A DNA stretch of 64,000 nt, from positions 916,001 to 980,000 of the forward strand of contig JAFMOC010000085.1 in assembly GCA_019802505.1 (NCBI GenBank). Reading direction: 5' to 3'. How positions within the stretch are numbered: position 1 is the first letter of the stretch; the number at the start of each line of letters is the position of its first letter. Origin of the DNA: Corydoras sp. C115. Lineage: Eukaryota; Chordata; Actinopteri; Siluriformes; Callichthyidae. The notes beneath the pieces were generated by a model. The model did no database searches and was not told the origin of the DNA. It saw only the letters and a list, made by a program, of their open reading frames with translations. The translations under genes and the position numbers were made by a program. Below, piece by piece: positions 1 through 11,686 of this stretch.

Positions 1-292
1 TTAGCACGTTTGCCTCAGCACTAGGGATTCCCGGTTCAAATCCCAATCTGGGTGGAGTTTCCATGTTCTCCCCGTTTCCGCGTGAGTTTCCTCTGGGTTC
101 TCTGGTTTCCTCCCACAGTCCAAAAACATGGATTGCGGTCAATTGAATTCTCCAAATTACCCCATATAGTGTGTTTGTGTGTGTGTGTCTCTGTGAGTGA
201 GTTCTGTCCTGGTTGTATTTGCCCAGCGCCCAAAACATTCTCCCCTGGATAGGCATGGGGACCCCCCCCCCCCCCACGACCCTAGTAGAGTA
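1..292 (+). mobile_element. SINE-A, cut by the window edge
   Basis: Begins inside the tRNA head (TTAGCACGTTTGCCTC). The body is complete, ending in a C-run and ACCCTAGTAGAG. Confidence 0.85.
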
Positions 293-344
293 GATATTTT
301 TGACACTTCAATTTGTGAGTTTTCATTTTATTCTTACATGTTTT

Positions 345-640
345 TATTTGGGGTCACCACAGTGAATCATTATTCTCCTTTTCGCCATAAAGTGATCTTT
401 TTTGCCTACTCTGCTCACACAGAGGAATTTGTCCTCCACATTTAACTTATCTGTGCAATGGAACACACACATGTACACACACTGAGCAAAGTAAGCACAC
501 ATGCACAGAGTGGTGGACAGACTTTTATATAGTGCCTGGGGAGCAATAGGATTAGGTGCCATGCCCAAGGACAGCCATAGTACTTGGTCTGGACTGGTAA
601 TCAAACCCGGGACCTTCAGGTCGCAAGGCTGGTTCATAAG
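345..640 (-). mobile_element. Degenerate fish SINE-like repeat
   Basis: The right end reads AATCAAACCCGGGACCTTC, the inverse of a tRNA B box. It is preceded by GGGGAGCAATAGGATTAGG and CCATGCCCAAGGACA blocks that recur in fish genomic repeats. It is unlike SINE-A and eroded. Confidence 0.55.
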
Positions 641-950
641 GAGAACTTAAAAATTGTATGTGCTCATGCATACATTGGTGCCTACCAACTGCTGAGGAGC
701 TCAAGTTTACATTTAGCTTGATTAATTTGTGAACGATTAATAGCATAAGTCTAAGAAAAGTGATAAACTTGCCTCTGTACCAAGAAATATGTCCATAGTC
801 TACCTTTGCGATTGTGTATCTTAATAAATGTTCAATTTAACAATCTAATTACAGATTTTTGTTTGTATTGCAATTGCAGCTCGTAAGATTTAAAATGATT
901 TTGTCAAAACACAAAAAATACAAAATGAGTTTCAATGAACAAAATAGATA

Positions 951-2033
951 TTTATTGCAAATTTATCATGACAATGCCTTAATTTACATAGGCACATGGG
1001 GCAGCGCTGTAGCCGGCACAGACATGCGCACTGTATTCAGCTAACTGTTTTAATTGGTAAATACAGCTGAAGCTATATGCAGAAGATGACAAATCACAAT
1101 AACTGAATACCAGCTTTGAATTTAGGGGCTAAAAAATACACTAATAATAAGTCTAGTTCAAGATTACACAGGCACACTATGAATTGTGAAATACACTTAT
1201 TTTGGTAGAGTGAATAATTTGGCTGCAACTGTTGTGTTTCAACAAAAATGTTTCAACACCGCTAATATTGGAAACATGTAACTATGCTCTGTTGTGCAGT
1301 AGGTAGATAAGTGCACATACCACACCCTAAATTGTCTAGCACCTGATTAATTGGAATAGCATGATTTAATACAAACTACTTTTTTTTTTTTTTTACATGT
1401 CTGATGTATGCCCTCAAACTCAACCTTTGAGTTTTAGACTGTGCCATTCCAATGGTTTAGAGCAGGATGGTTGTGAAAAGCACCATCATGCTGTGCTGCT
1501 TAAAAACTCAGGAGGGGCAGAGCAGCACCCTTTTGTCCATATACCAGCAGTGTAACACTTTAGAGGTATGTTAGAAAAGTCTCCCAGTTCTAAAATTATA
1601 CTGCTGGTTTTATTTTTAGGGCTTTAAATAGCTGGACACACGTCTTTAAGGTCCTTTCTGAGTTGTACAAGCACTGAAACCCATAAAAGCCCAGGTTTAT
1701 GAATCACTGTATTACAAAATACTTTGATTACAGACTATATGCATCTTAATTCCATCAATGGTTCCAGTTCAGCATTACAGACTTTTTCAGCTTGAGATTT
1801 CTGCATCGTTTACCTTATTAAACAGAAAGCACATTCAACAAAGTGACTGCCTTTGTAATTTAGGTAAAAGCAACCGTCTGATTGATTAAACGCAACTAAG
1901 GAATGAGTTAGAAAGTGCAAAGTTAACAAACAAGATAAAGTAAGCATGGAGAATAGACACACTGAGAGTTAAGAGAATTAACAGTGTAAATAAAGACAGA
2001 ACACAATTGAAGAGAAAGTGAGCTCAGGACACA
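951..2033 (-). other. jpt2: jpt2 3' UTR with poly(A) signal
   Basis: About 1.08 kb follows the jpt2 stop codon with no coding potential. An AATAAA on the minus strand lies at 956-951 and is the best poly(A) signal, so the transcript probably ends near 930. The only notable composition is a T-run at 1380-1394 (A-run in the transcript). The UTR extent is inferred from this signal alone. Confidence 0.55.
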
Positions 2034-5000
2034 TTAATAGAAAACCACACTGGATTTCCCACCAGGGGGATTAAGCACTCTGTTGTGTGAGCGAGGCCGG
2101 GGTCCGAGCCGCGGCTCGTGGTCCTTTTCCGAAAGATGAGGGGCATTGGGCTCTGCAGCCTCATTGGCTGTGGGCTCAGCAGGAGCTGCTTCCTCTTTTG
2201 TGGGTGTAGCTGGTGGTACACTAACGGGCTCCTTTACAGCCTCTGGCTCTTTTGGCTGGGGAGCTGCAAACAATATGTAATATTTATTTAATTAATATTT
2301 CTTTTCTTAAGCACTTTTGCAATTTTATTAAATAATTAACTGGTTGCCCATCTGTATTTAATAAGACTGACTAACTAACCTGGTGGTTCAGGTGTTCCAG
2401 CCACTCCCAAACTGATGTGGTCCTGTAACGAGCAGAAGGATCAAGTTATTGAACAAGCATTTCAATATTAGCACTTTTTAAACATTTGCATTACTTACAG
2501 TCAAGTCCAAACTTATTTGCAACTACAAATTCACCTTTGGTTTGTTTGGATGACTTTTAACTGCTGGAACATTTGATTCTGGACCTGCAAAGATGTTGCT
2601 GCCAACTCCACCAGGAGGAACAGGTTTACTCTGTGGGGCAGGTGCCTCAGGTCCACTAAAAATCCCACTACTCTTTCCACCTGTGTGATTGGATTGGCAA
2701 TGACATTGCAAATTAGAAATGTTACATCATTAAATCGAAAAAGAGCCCCAACTTAACCCCCAACTCCTGTTCATCCTGCTTTTTACTACATTTGCATAAT
2801 GGTTGCTTTTCCTCCAGCAAATGTAGAGTATAGATAATTTATGATGTAACTTTCACATACTTTTGACTTTTGTCCATTTTGGAATCATTTGTAGTGAATA
2901 AATACTTTTTTTAAAGCAGGTTTGGACAAACCTAACTAAGGGTTAAAATACAAATCAAGCACTTCGTCAGTCTGTAACATTTTTGAATTCCCCTGTCCCC
3001 AGGGTATATGCTATCATTAGAACTGCCTTTTTGAACAGCCCGAATACCGCCAGCTCATCACACTTTACGTTGCTTATCAAAGAACCATTTAAAAAATGAA
3101 CGCTTCCTTCTTTAGCAGGCAGGTCACAAGATAAAGCTTAAATGAGTACTTCGTATGTACTCTTTCTGTATGGCACTTTTCTGGTTTGTCTATTGATCCA
3201 AACAGACGCTCCTCACACTGTGTCCTTTATAACCCTTCAGCCCATTTGGCAATCTATTTTCCTCACAATTCACTGGGCTTAACTGTACGTTTTACAGTAC
3301 GAAGGTTTGAAACATCATGGGACTGGGACTGAGAAATCTGGCAGCAAACACCACGAAACAACACAGTAATGCAGCTAAGCTCGTCACATTCAAAGATATT
3401 AACCAAATCAGTGGGAGGAAGTAAGAACATAGCTGGATAGTGACTATTCCAAATGTGGCCATCTGAACACACAGTAATGTATGGGTTAAACTGAGACTTC
3501 TCCACAGATGAGCTTTTCTATTAACATTAAAATTAATTCCAAAAATGGTTTATGTACTTAAATCTAGATCTGGTATTAGATACCATTTGTAATCGATCTA
3601 GTTTTATTTTGCCTTTACATAACCTTTGCATTCTTCCAGAAGAGCTTTGCCAGAATTTGCATTTTATCCCTCTCTCACAATCTGCCCAACCCAATCACTG
3701 CATTCTCCTGTATAAAAGGCGGAATATAATATAAATATGTCAAAAAATACAACTCAGTGCATCTTGTACAGTTCAACTCCCTCTCAGGTCCAAACTTCTG
3801 ACCTTGCACACCACATGCTCTTCTGCTTCTAACTTGTAATCATTAAATCGTAGTTTCACTTTTGTGGGCAAATCCCAGCCCTTACACCATCTTGATAAAT
3901 TTTAAATACAAAGGGCTCATTGTCTTGTCTTTTATCATAAGCTGCATCTCAAACAAGTTTACTTTATGATATGTACTAAATGCAACTTAACTGTGTTGTT
4001 TATATGTACAGCTGTGTCGGCATTTTACTTTGAATTAATCTAACGTATTACATTTTTCAGCCTTTTCTTTCAACTAAATCAATTCAGTCTCAAAATATAG
4101 TTGACTTTTGGAATTCCTTTCTTCATATGAACACTTACCTGGAGGGTTAGAACGTTTGGAAACTCCATGTTGCTCCTCTGGAGGGGCAAAAATGGTGGAA
4201 GTCATCTTGTTTGGCCTTCTAGAAGCACTAGTATCATCGTCAGCACCACCAAATATGTTGCTGCTGCCACCACCAGGAGGTCTCAAAACCCTAAATACAC
4301 AGCAAAACATCTTATTTTACTGACTATAGAAACCACATATTTTACATAGTAATACCATAATGGTCGCATATTTTAGGAATCGTGGGGAAAAGGGGAAAAG
4401 CACATTTCCTTCACAGAGCTATACTTGTTCAATAAAGTGGTTTGGTTGAATGCTTTCTTAAGATATTTAAAGCCAAATTCAGTATTGAAGTTTTTAAGTG
4501 TTTAATCTGAACATAATTCTACAAACATTGAGTTAAAGTATTAAAACAGACATTCTCTCCATCGAGTGTGAATAGTTCTTCACTGCACATTGGTGAATGT
4601 TTGTTATGGATGTTTTGTAGAATGTTTCATTAGAAAAATATTCCATATAGTAAAATATTTATATTGATTTGCAATAAGGTTCATGCTTTGAGGTCTTTTA
4701 ATTATTAACTGCACCATTTGAAAATATCCATTATATAATTTGCACTTACATGGCCAAATGCCCCATTTTGTGGATTTAAAAGCCTCTTCCTCACACAATT
4801 TGGAGGGTTTTTGTGGAAGTATGTGCCCATTCCAAAAAAGAATTTTTAATGGCTACAGTATTGGATACGATCAAGAATTACTCAACGGGATAAACCAAGT
4901 ATCTACAATCTTCAGTGGGTTTAAGATGAGATTGCAGTGCAGCCCAAGTTATCTGGACCATATTTAAGGTCATATTTAAGTTAGCTCTGAATACATGGCG

Positions 5001-5862
5001 AAGTATAAATAATACTTCCATAAGTAAGGCCTTTGCTTAGCCTGTGGCAACAAATTTCAAAACACATTAGGCAAAAATGCTTTGCATACTATTACATGAG
5101 CATTCAAGTTCATTCTAAAGATGTGACTACATTGCATATTTTTAGGAGCTGTGTGTGTGTGTGTGTGTGTGGGGGGGGGGGGGTTCAGCCGCGTCCTCTT
5201 GTGGCTCAGAATATTAACTACGTTTTAAAATCGGCGGCAATGTTTTTAGATCAAACGGAAGCACGAAGGACAGACTGCGAACAAAAAAAACACTCCCAAA
5301 CTATTTATCCAACGAATTTAAAAGCCTTTATTATTGTGTTGGTTAACGAGTTTGCACCTGAAACCCAGAATATTATAGTGATCCCCAAAAAAAAAGCCTA
5401 AGGCTCTATGCCGGTCAAACAATAAACCCTCAAAACTCCAGGTGAAAGCCCTTTAAACAGAAGGTCACCTAAACATCCACAACTACTGTAAAGTTCCGCT
5501 TTACATGCACATATTTACCCCCAAACATTACGCCGTTGCATAGCTCGTATTTGTTTCGTTGCAATAAAAATAGTTCAAGTGAACAGACTGCTGAAATGTG
5601 AAGTGTTTCTTCAAGTATGGCTTCATATTCAAAAGAAACACTAGTCAGCATCAACCTGCTGCACACACGCTGGTTTAACTTAGCTTAGCTCTTGGTCATG
5701 CTAACGTTATCTTGTTAGTTGGCGGAAAAACTAAGCCGCTAGGTTCCTGTTTTCAGTCTTAAAGCTGATTCCTTAACGTCATGCGGTTTAAATACACAGT
5801 TTATACCTTGAACTGGGTTTGGCGCCCTCGTCGAGGCCCTGGAACATGTTTGTGGTCGTCAT
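2034..5862 (-). CDS. jpt2: Jupiter microtubule associated homolog 2 (JPT2/HN1L), five coding exons
   Basis: Coding exons on the minus strand are 5862-5807, 4290-4139, 2680-2535, 2422-2380 and 2263-2034. All junctions are GT-AG and the phases join without a break to give 208 residues (human JPT2 is about 190). The protein is mostly disordered and repeats the family motif PPGG-x-SS-x-IF four times: VLRPPGGGSSNIFGG, SNPPGGKSSGIF, VPPGGVGSNIF and the terminal NPPGGKSSVVFY. The C-terminal DHEPRLGPRPRSHN block separates JPT2 from its paralogue JPT1. JPT2 is known as a cytosolic NAADP-binding protein needed for NAADP-evoked Ca2+ release; the family name comes from Drosophila Jupiter, a microtubule-associated protein. 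The start could be Met1 (MTTTNMFQG) or Met6 (MFQG); Met1 resembles the JPT1 N-terminus and Met6 that of human JPT2. The gene diverges from cramp1, with about 3.6 kb of SINE-rich spacer between them. Confidence 0.94.
2681..4138 (-). other. jpt2 intron 2, no other feature seen
   Basis: AT-rich unique sequence between coding exons 2 and 3. I see no SINE, RNA gene or extra conserved exon. Confidence 0.6.
4291..5806 (-). other. jpt2 intron 1 with GT/G tract
   Basis: First intron. It contains a short (GT)n run followed by about 12 G at 5150-5182. The rest is AT-rich and unique, and I see no other element. Confidence 0.6.
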
Positions 5863-6110
5863 TGCAGAAGCTCGACTTCTCTGACGGACGAAAGTTGAGC
5901 TCGTTCTCTAATCCGCTACGAAAACCCCGGTGCGGCACGCGCTGCAGCCACACAATAAGCGCTGCACGTCACTGACCACGCCCTGAACGAGGGGACACGT
6001 GTGTGAAGCTGCTGATTGGTTGGCGGGGAGGACGCTCGACGTGTTGGACAATTTTATTGCGTAAAATCTGTAAATCGAACCTGATGCTGGTTGTTGATTG
6101 GCTCTCGTGT
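5863..6110 (-). promoter_or_regulatory. jpt2: jpt2 promoter / 5' UTR, CpG-rich
   Basis: The sequence upstream of the jpt2 ATG is locally GC- and CpG-rich, unlike the AT-rich DNA on either side. Two ATTGG motifs at 6014-6018 and 6097-6101 read CCAAT on the minus strand, and no TATA box is evident. This fits a CpG-island promoter. The transcription start site is not determined. Confidence 0.55.
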
Positions 6111-6275
6111 TGCCCCGCTTAATACGGCAACTTTAAATTGTAAAAAAACAATACTTGAATAGTATTTAAATAATCATTTATCATTTAATATATCATAATT
6201 GTATAGGATAACATAGAACTTATAAAGACAACACCCTGTAATTTATGAATAAAATATTTTATATTTATAATCATA

Positions 6276-6307
6276 TATATATATATATTTTTATATATAT
6301 TTTTTTC

Positions 6308-6370
<63 letters not shown>
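6276..6370. repeat. (TA)n microsatellite
   Basis: A nearly pure TA tract of about 95 bases, interrupted by short T-runs. Confidence 0.95.
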
Positions 6371-6375
<5 letters not shown>

Positions 6376-6489
6376 TTCATTCATTATCTCCCGCTTTATC
6401 CTCTATTAGGGTCGCGGTGGGGTTCCCCATGCCCATCCAGAGGAGAACGTTGGGCAGATACACCCAGGACAGGGCGCCAATCCATCGCT

Positions 6490-6491
<2 letters not shown>
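6371..6491 (-). mobile_element. SINE-A 3' fragment
   Basis: Only the 3' third remains (TCATTATCTCCCGC to CCATCGCTGGA). It is cut off by a TA tract. Confidence 0.9.

Positions 6492-6560
<69 letters not shown>
6492..6560. repeat. (TA)n microsatellite
   Basis: About 34 uninterrupted TA units between two SINE-A copies. Confidence 0.95.
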
Positions 6561-6562
<2 letters not shown>

Positions 6563-6902
6563 CGGCACGGTGGCTTAGTGGTTAGCATGTTCTCCTCTCA
6601 GCACTAGGGATTCCCGGTTCGAATCCCCATCTGGGTGGAGTTTCCATGTTCTCCCCGTGTCTGTGTGGGTTTCCTCCGGGTTCTCCGGTTTCCTCCCACA
6701 GTCCAAAAACATGGATCAAGTCAATTGAATTCTCCAAATTGCCCCATATAGAGTGTGTGTGTGAGTGTGTGCCCAGCGATGGATTGGCGCCCTGTCCTGG
6801 GTCTATCTGCCCAGCGCCCGAGACGTTCTCCCCTGGATGGGCATGTGGAACCCCACCGCGACCCTAATAGAGGATAAAGCGGGAGATAATGAATGAATGA
6901 AT
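6561..6902 (+). mobile_element. SINE-A, full-length
   Basis: Starts GGCGGCACGG directly after the TA tract and ends with the GAATGAATGAA tail. Confidence 0.93.
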
Positions 6903-7029
6903 TTATCATTTAATATATCATAATTGTATAGGATAACATAGAACTTATAAAGACAACACCCTGTAATTATGACTAAAATATTTTATATTTATAATTATAT
7001 TATATATATTTTTTTTTTATATATTCAGT

Positions 7030-7374
7030 CATTCATTCATTATCTCCCGCTTTATCCTCTATTAGGGTCGCGGTGGGGTTCCCCATGCCCATCCAGGGGA
7101 GAGCATCTCGGGCGCTGGGCAGATAGACCCAGGACAGGGCGCCAATCCATCGCTGTGCATACATTCACTCACACAGACACACTCTAGATGGGGCAATTTT
7201 TGAGAATTCAATTGACTTGATCCAAGTTTTTGGACTGTGGGAGGAAACCGGAGAACCCGGAGGAAACCCACGCAGACACGGGGAGAACATGGAAACTCCA
7301 CCAAAATGGGGATTCGAACCGGGAATCCCTAGAGCTGAGAGGAGAACGGATAACCACTAAGCCACCGTGCCGCC
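7030..7374 (-). mobile_element. SINE-A, full-length
   Basis: Head-to-head opposite orientation to the preceding copy. The end reads CCACCGTGCCGCC at 7374. Confidence 0.93.
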
Positions 7375-7491
7375 CTATATTTTTATATATATTTTTCATA
7401 TTATATATATTATTTATATATTATAAGTTGCGTTGTTCTGCTGTTTTATTTACTTTTAAATATTCGTATTATTACAAATATATTTTTCACA

Positions 7492-7840
7492 GGCGGCACG
7501 GTGGCTTAGTGGTTAGCATGTTCTCCTCTCAGCACTAGGGATTCCCAGTTCGAATCCCCATCTGGGTGGAGTTTCCATGTTCTCCCTGTGTCCGCGTGGG
7601 TTTCCTCCGGGTTCTCCGGTTTCCTCCCACAGTCCAAAAACATGGATCAATTGAATTCTCTAAATTGCCCCATATAGAGTGTGTTTGTGTGAGTGAGTGT
7701 GTGCCCAGTGATGGATTGGCGCCCTGTCCTGGGTCTAGCTGCCCAGCGCCCGAAACGTTCTCCCCTGGAGGGAACCCCACCGCGACACTAATAGAGGATA
7801 AAGCGGGAGATAATGAATGAATGAATGAATGAATGAATAA
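7492..7840 (+). mobile_element. SINE-A, full-length
   Basis: Flanked by a target-site duplication AAATATTTTTCACA. It has a small deletion in the GGATGGGCATGGGG region. Confidence 0.93.
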
Positions 7841-7859
7841 ATATTTTTCACACTAAAAG

Positions 7860-8180
7860 TTGAACAACCACATCTATTCTCCTAAGAAGATTTGCAGTAG
7901 ATTTAATCCCCTGTTAGCTACAATTGAGGCAATATGTTGGTCTGGCTTTAAATCTGTGTGCATGTTTAAGGGTCTTAGAATGTAATGAAAATTTATCAAG
8001 AATATATAGAAAAAATTCTGTGTGTAATCGAACCCTAGCCATGCATTTTAAACAATTGTATTCTTCTAACTTTCTGGGAGGACTGGGTGGAAAAAACATT
8101 CTCTGTTCCAGTATGACCAGTGCATAGTTCCATAAAGGCATGATTGTGCGGAAGAACATGACTGATCTCCAAAGAGTTGG
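7860..8180 (+). mobile_element. Tc1-like transposon remnant
   Basis: The stretch CTGTTCCAGTATGACCAGTG ... CATAAAGGCATGATTG resembles the C-terminal transposase region of fish Tc1/mariner elements. It is too decayed to code. Confidence 0.5.
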
Positions 8181-8233
8181 TATGATTGTTTTTAATGTTT
8201 AATTTATGTAGTATTACTTTTTATGATTCAAAT

Positions 8234-8239
<6 letters not shown>

Positions 8240-8266
<27 letters not shown>
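8240..8266. repeat. (ATA)n trinucleotide run
   Basis: About nine AAT/ATA units. Confidence 0.9.
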
Positions 8267-8267
<1 letters not shown>

Positions 8268-8723
8268 TTTACATTAATAAAAGTACTACTATTAGTTAGG
8301 CGATCGATTAGTTCTATTGTTTACAATACCAAATCCAGGAATAACCTGTGGTACAGAGGTGAAAGAGAAATAATTTGCAGTGTTTAGCAGACATTCATGA
8401 CATTCACGTGGAATACATTTGTAGTAATCTAAGCAGTTTATGTGTAAAAGCAGCAGATGTTATATAACACATTTACAGTAGTGCATTCTTTGAAATGAGT
8501 TGTACAAACCTAAACATGAAAACACAAGCAACAGTGACAAAAATAAGTACTTCACAATCCTTCTTGGGCAACCTAATTATAATACTTTTATCTGTCATCT
8601 ATATTTTACAGCAATTATAAGACATTAATACAGTACGGTTAGGAGAAGATAATCGTACTGTAATATAATAATAATGGCTCTAAAAAACAGATAAGTAAAA
8701 TAATAATAATTATTATTTATTTA

Positions 8724-9065
8724 GGCGGCACGGTGGTTTAGTGGTTAGCACGTTCGCCTCTCAGCGCTAGGGATTCCTGGTTCGAATCCCCAGTTTCCAT
8801 GTTCTCCCCGTGTCTGCGTGGGTTTCCTTTGGGTTCTCCGGTTTCCTCCCACAGTCCAAAAACATGTCTCAAGTCAATTGAGTTCTCCAAATTGCCCCAT
8901 TTAGAGTGTGTACGTGTGAGTGAGTGTGTGCCCAGTGATGGATTGGCACCCTGTCCTGGGTGTATCTGCCCAGCGCCCGAGACGTTCTCCCCTGGATGGG
9001 CATGGGGAACCCCACCGCGACCCTAATAGAGGATAAAGCGGGAGATAATGAATGAATGAATTAAT
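8724..9065 (+). mobile_element. SINE-A
   Basis: Lacks the ATCTGGGTGGA segment after the B box. Otherwise complete with the GAATGAAT tail. Confidence 0.93.
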
Positions 9066-9152
9066 GAATTTATTTATGTACAAAGGACATAAAAAAATTT
9101 TTGAAGTGTAATTATTTAACCATGAATTTAACCATGATGTAATTAGTTATTG

Positions 9153-9508
9153 GGCGGCATGGTGGTTTAGTGGTTAGCACGTTCACCTCTCAGCGCTAGG
9201 GATTCCCGGTTCGAATCCCCATCTGGGTGGAGTTTCCATGTTCTCCCCGTGTCCGCGTGGGTTTCCTCCGGGTTCTCCGGTTTCCTCCCACAGTCCAAAA
9301 ACATGGATCAAGTTAATTGAGTTCTCCAAATTGCCCCATCTAGAGTGTGTTTGAGTGTGTGAGTGTGTACCCAGCGATGGATTGGCGTCCTGTCCTGGGT
9401 GTATCTGCCCAGCGCCCGAAACGTTCTCCCCTGGATGGGCATGGGGAACCCCACCGCGACCCTAATAGAGGATAAAAGCTGAAGATAATGAATGAATGAA
9501 TGAATGAA
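9153..9508 (+). mobile_element. SINE-A, full-length
   Basis: Flanked by a target-site duplication TGTAATTAGTTATT. It sits about 50 bp before the cramp1 CpG island. Confidence 0.95.
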
Positions 9509-9559
9509 TGTAATTAGTTATTCTCTCTAAATGGTACTGCTAATGATACAAATCTCGGG

Positions 9560-11686
9560 ATTATCATTCACTAAACGTAAAACAATACGCTGTTCCTTTC
9601 AGTTGATCGCGATGAATACAACTCTAAATTTGACTGAAGGCAGTCGCGTTTAAACCCTCTGACGTCACCCAGACCAAGCTCGTGACCGATAGCTGACCAA
9701 TCCGTGGGTTTGTTTTGAGCGGGAGTGGGCGTGGCTTGCCACACGAGGGAAAAACAGGCAAGTTCGCTGCTGTCATTAAGGAAGCTAAAGTAGCCGTCCG
9801 GTGTATCTACATGCTCACTGCCACCGAGCCGCTCCTCACCGGCCCAGGTAACCGCCGCCTCACCGATCAGAGCTTCAGATCTCACCGAGCATCTCGGTTT
9901 GTTCGGATAATGTCTGCCTGACCTCTTAACATGACGGCTGCTGGAGGCTAACCTGCTGTAGCATCGTTAGCATGGTGGCGGACTGTCCGGAGTGACGGTG
10001 GTAGGTTATTAATGTCGTTTCATTTCGCTGCGACGGTGTGTTTATTTTACTAAAGCGGATCAGACTCATCATGGATATCTGATGAAGACGCACTGACGTG
10101 ACAGTCGGTTCATACTTGGCAGGTTGTTACAGACGGGATGCTGGAGCTCCGGCGTTAGTGACGAGGCCTCGGAATGAAACGTGCAAAACATGTTTATTTA
10201 TGTTAAAGGTGTCTACGGCGGTTTTTACGGCGTCTGTGTCTGTGACATGTTTCAAATCGACTGCGGCTCTGACCCGTTTGCGATCTTTTTAACGTTTCGG
10301 CGAATCTGACATTAAAACACTGATCGATCCGTTTGATTGTATTTCATTATCAGGCGTCTGGGTCTGATTCTGCTTTCATGTAGTGATCTGTGTCCACACA
10401 CCGTGTCTTGGTCAGATACCGTGGACGTTAATGATGTCTAAATAGTAAAAAATGTCACCATCAGCTTCCTTTCGATCCAGATTTACATCCTCTCTTACAC
10501 CGAATGTGTCTGATTTGAACTCGGGATGACGCCACCCTAAACTTTGCAATACTCCGCCGTGAAATGCAGCGTGGAACATCAGTTGACATCAGTAATCATT
10601 AAAATGAGAACCTGAGAACTTTTGGACATGGCTGTCAGGGTTTTCGAAATCAATCCCGACCCTTATTTTGTGATATGCCTTCAATTTTGGGGTGATCATT
10701 AATCACCACACCCGACGTCCTGATTAGTGGTTTATCTAAGGTCTCCTGTGTATTCACTCGTCTCCACGCTGTGGTGCATCGATCACTGCATCGCCGGAGG
10801 TTAAATCCGGATTCAAATCCGGATCGCGTTGCAAAATGTGAATTGGAATAAGACAACTAAAGTTGATAAACTTCTGATGACGTAGTTCCAAAAGAGTCCA
10901 TCGAGGAGGTGCTGAGTGGGATCGTGAGCTGCCTTTGTGACTGAAGTGCGTTGAAATGTGGCGATCGCACTCGGCGCGGGATCGTTTGTCGGTTTAAAAT
11001 GGGGAACGGTGCAGGTGTTGGATGGATGTAGTTGCGTGAGCGGTGTTCTCGAGTTTGTGAATTCGCCCGACTCGGAACTACGAGGCGCTGGAAACAGTTG
11101 AGCCGCGGAGTTGAAGGTTCATTCGCGGCGGCAGCGAGGAGAGGAGAGAAGCGAGGACGACTCCAGACGACCTCGTTCGAACGCGCTGAAATATGTTGAA
11201 ATCGCTCCGGATCTGGTCTTTAAAATCTTCGGACTCATGGTGAAGAGAAAAAAGAACCCTTCGGCTGGCGACGAGCTGGAAAATGGGTAATGATGCTCGA
11301 GAAATAAGCACTTTAAATAGAGGTCGAATGCGCGAAAGATTTTCCCGTCGTCGTCTGTGTCGTTTGTGCAGGGCGCTTAAACTGTAGCTCGGTCTGTGCG
11401 TCGGATTCACCCCCAACACTCCTCACAACTCAACTTCACCCCAACTAGAGCAAATAGGGATTCGGATCGCGTCCAGATAGGGCTGTTTGATGCAGCTGCA
11501 AGTGTCCAAAGATGGGTTTTTCGACGCGTTTGCTTGGGACGGCGAGAGGGGGATTTGAAACAAACAGCGGCGGCCATGTTGAGTTGAGCAGCCAGAGCGT
11601 CGCCTTTCTAAGTTGATTGCTCTGGTTTTATTTTCGCCCAAACATTTGCAAAGCGATTCTAGTTTGTCTGTCCGTCTTCTACCAGG
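9560..11686 (+). promoter_or_regulatory. cramp1: cramp1 CpG island, promoter and 5' UTR region
   Basis: About 2.1 kb rich in CpG relative to the window. It contains a perfect CRE palindrome TGACGTCA at 9660-9667 and a CCAAT at about 9698. Possible 5' UTR donors are a CCCAG/GTAACC at about 9846 and an AATGG/GTAATG at 11286. The acceptor at 11684-11685 (CTACCAG) lies one base before the ATG-containing codon context, so at least one upstream exon is expected. Which donor is used cannot be decided here. Confidence 0.65.

Larger units (their letters stand above)
6176..7010. repeat. Duplicated 105-bp block flanking (TA)n tracts and SINEs
   Basis: A block starting TTTATCATTTAATATATCAT occurs at 6176-6283 and again at 6902-7010. 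Each copy is followed by a minus-strand SINE-A. Between them lie TA tracts at about 6276-6370 and 6492-6560, a SINE-A fragment and a plus-strand SINE-A. Confidence 0.85.

Noticed and set aside
5033..5401. 122-residue open frame in jpt2 intron 1
   Set aside because: Runs through a GT/G low-complexity tract, has no recognisable family and lies in an intron.
6377..6588. Open frames with long IYIYIY runs
   Set aside because: Translation of the TA microsatellite.
6646..6867. Repeated open frames giving peptides such as MFSPCLCGFPPGSPV, with 'APCPGSICPAPETFSPGW' in many places
   Set aside because: These are translations of SINE-A copies on both strands. They recur at every copy and follow the element, not a gene.
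10640..10860. Structured-looking CpG-rich sequence with a repeated ATCCGGAT word, considered as an RNA gene
   Set aside because: No recognisable promoter boxes or family. Most likely part of the cramp1 CpG island.
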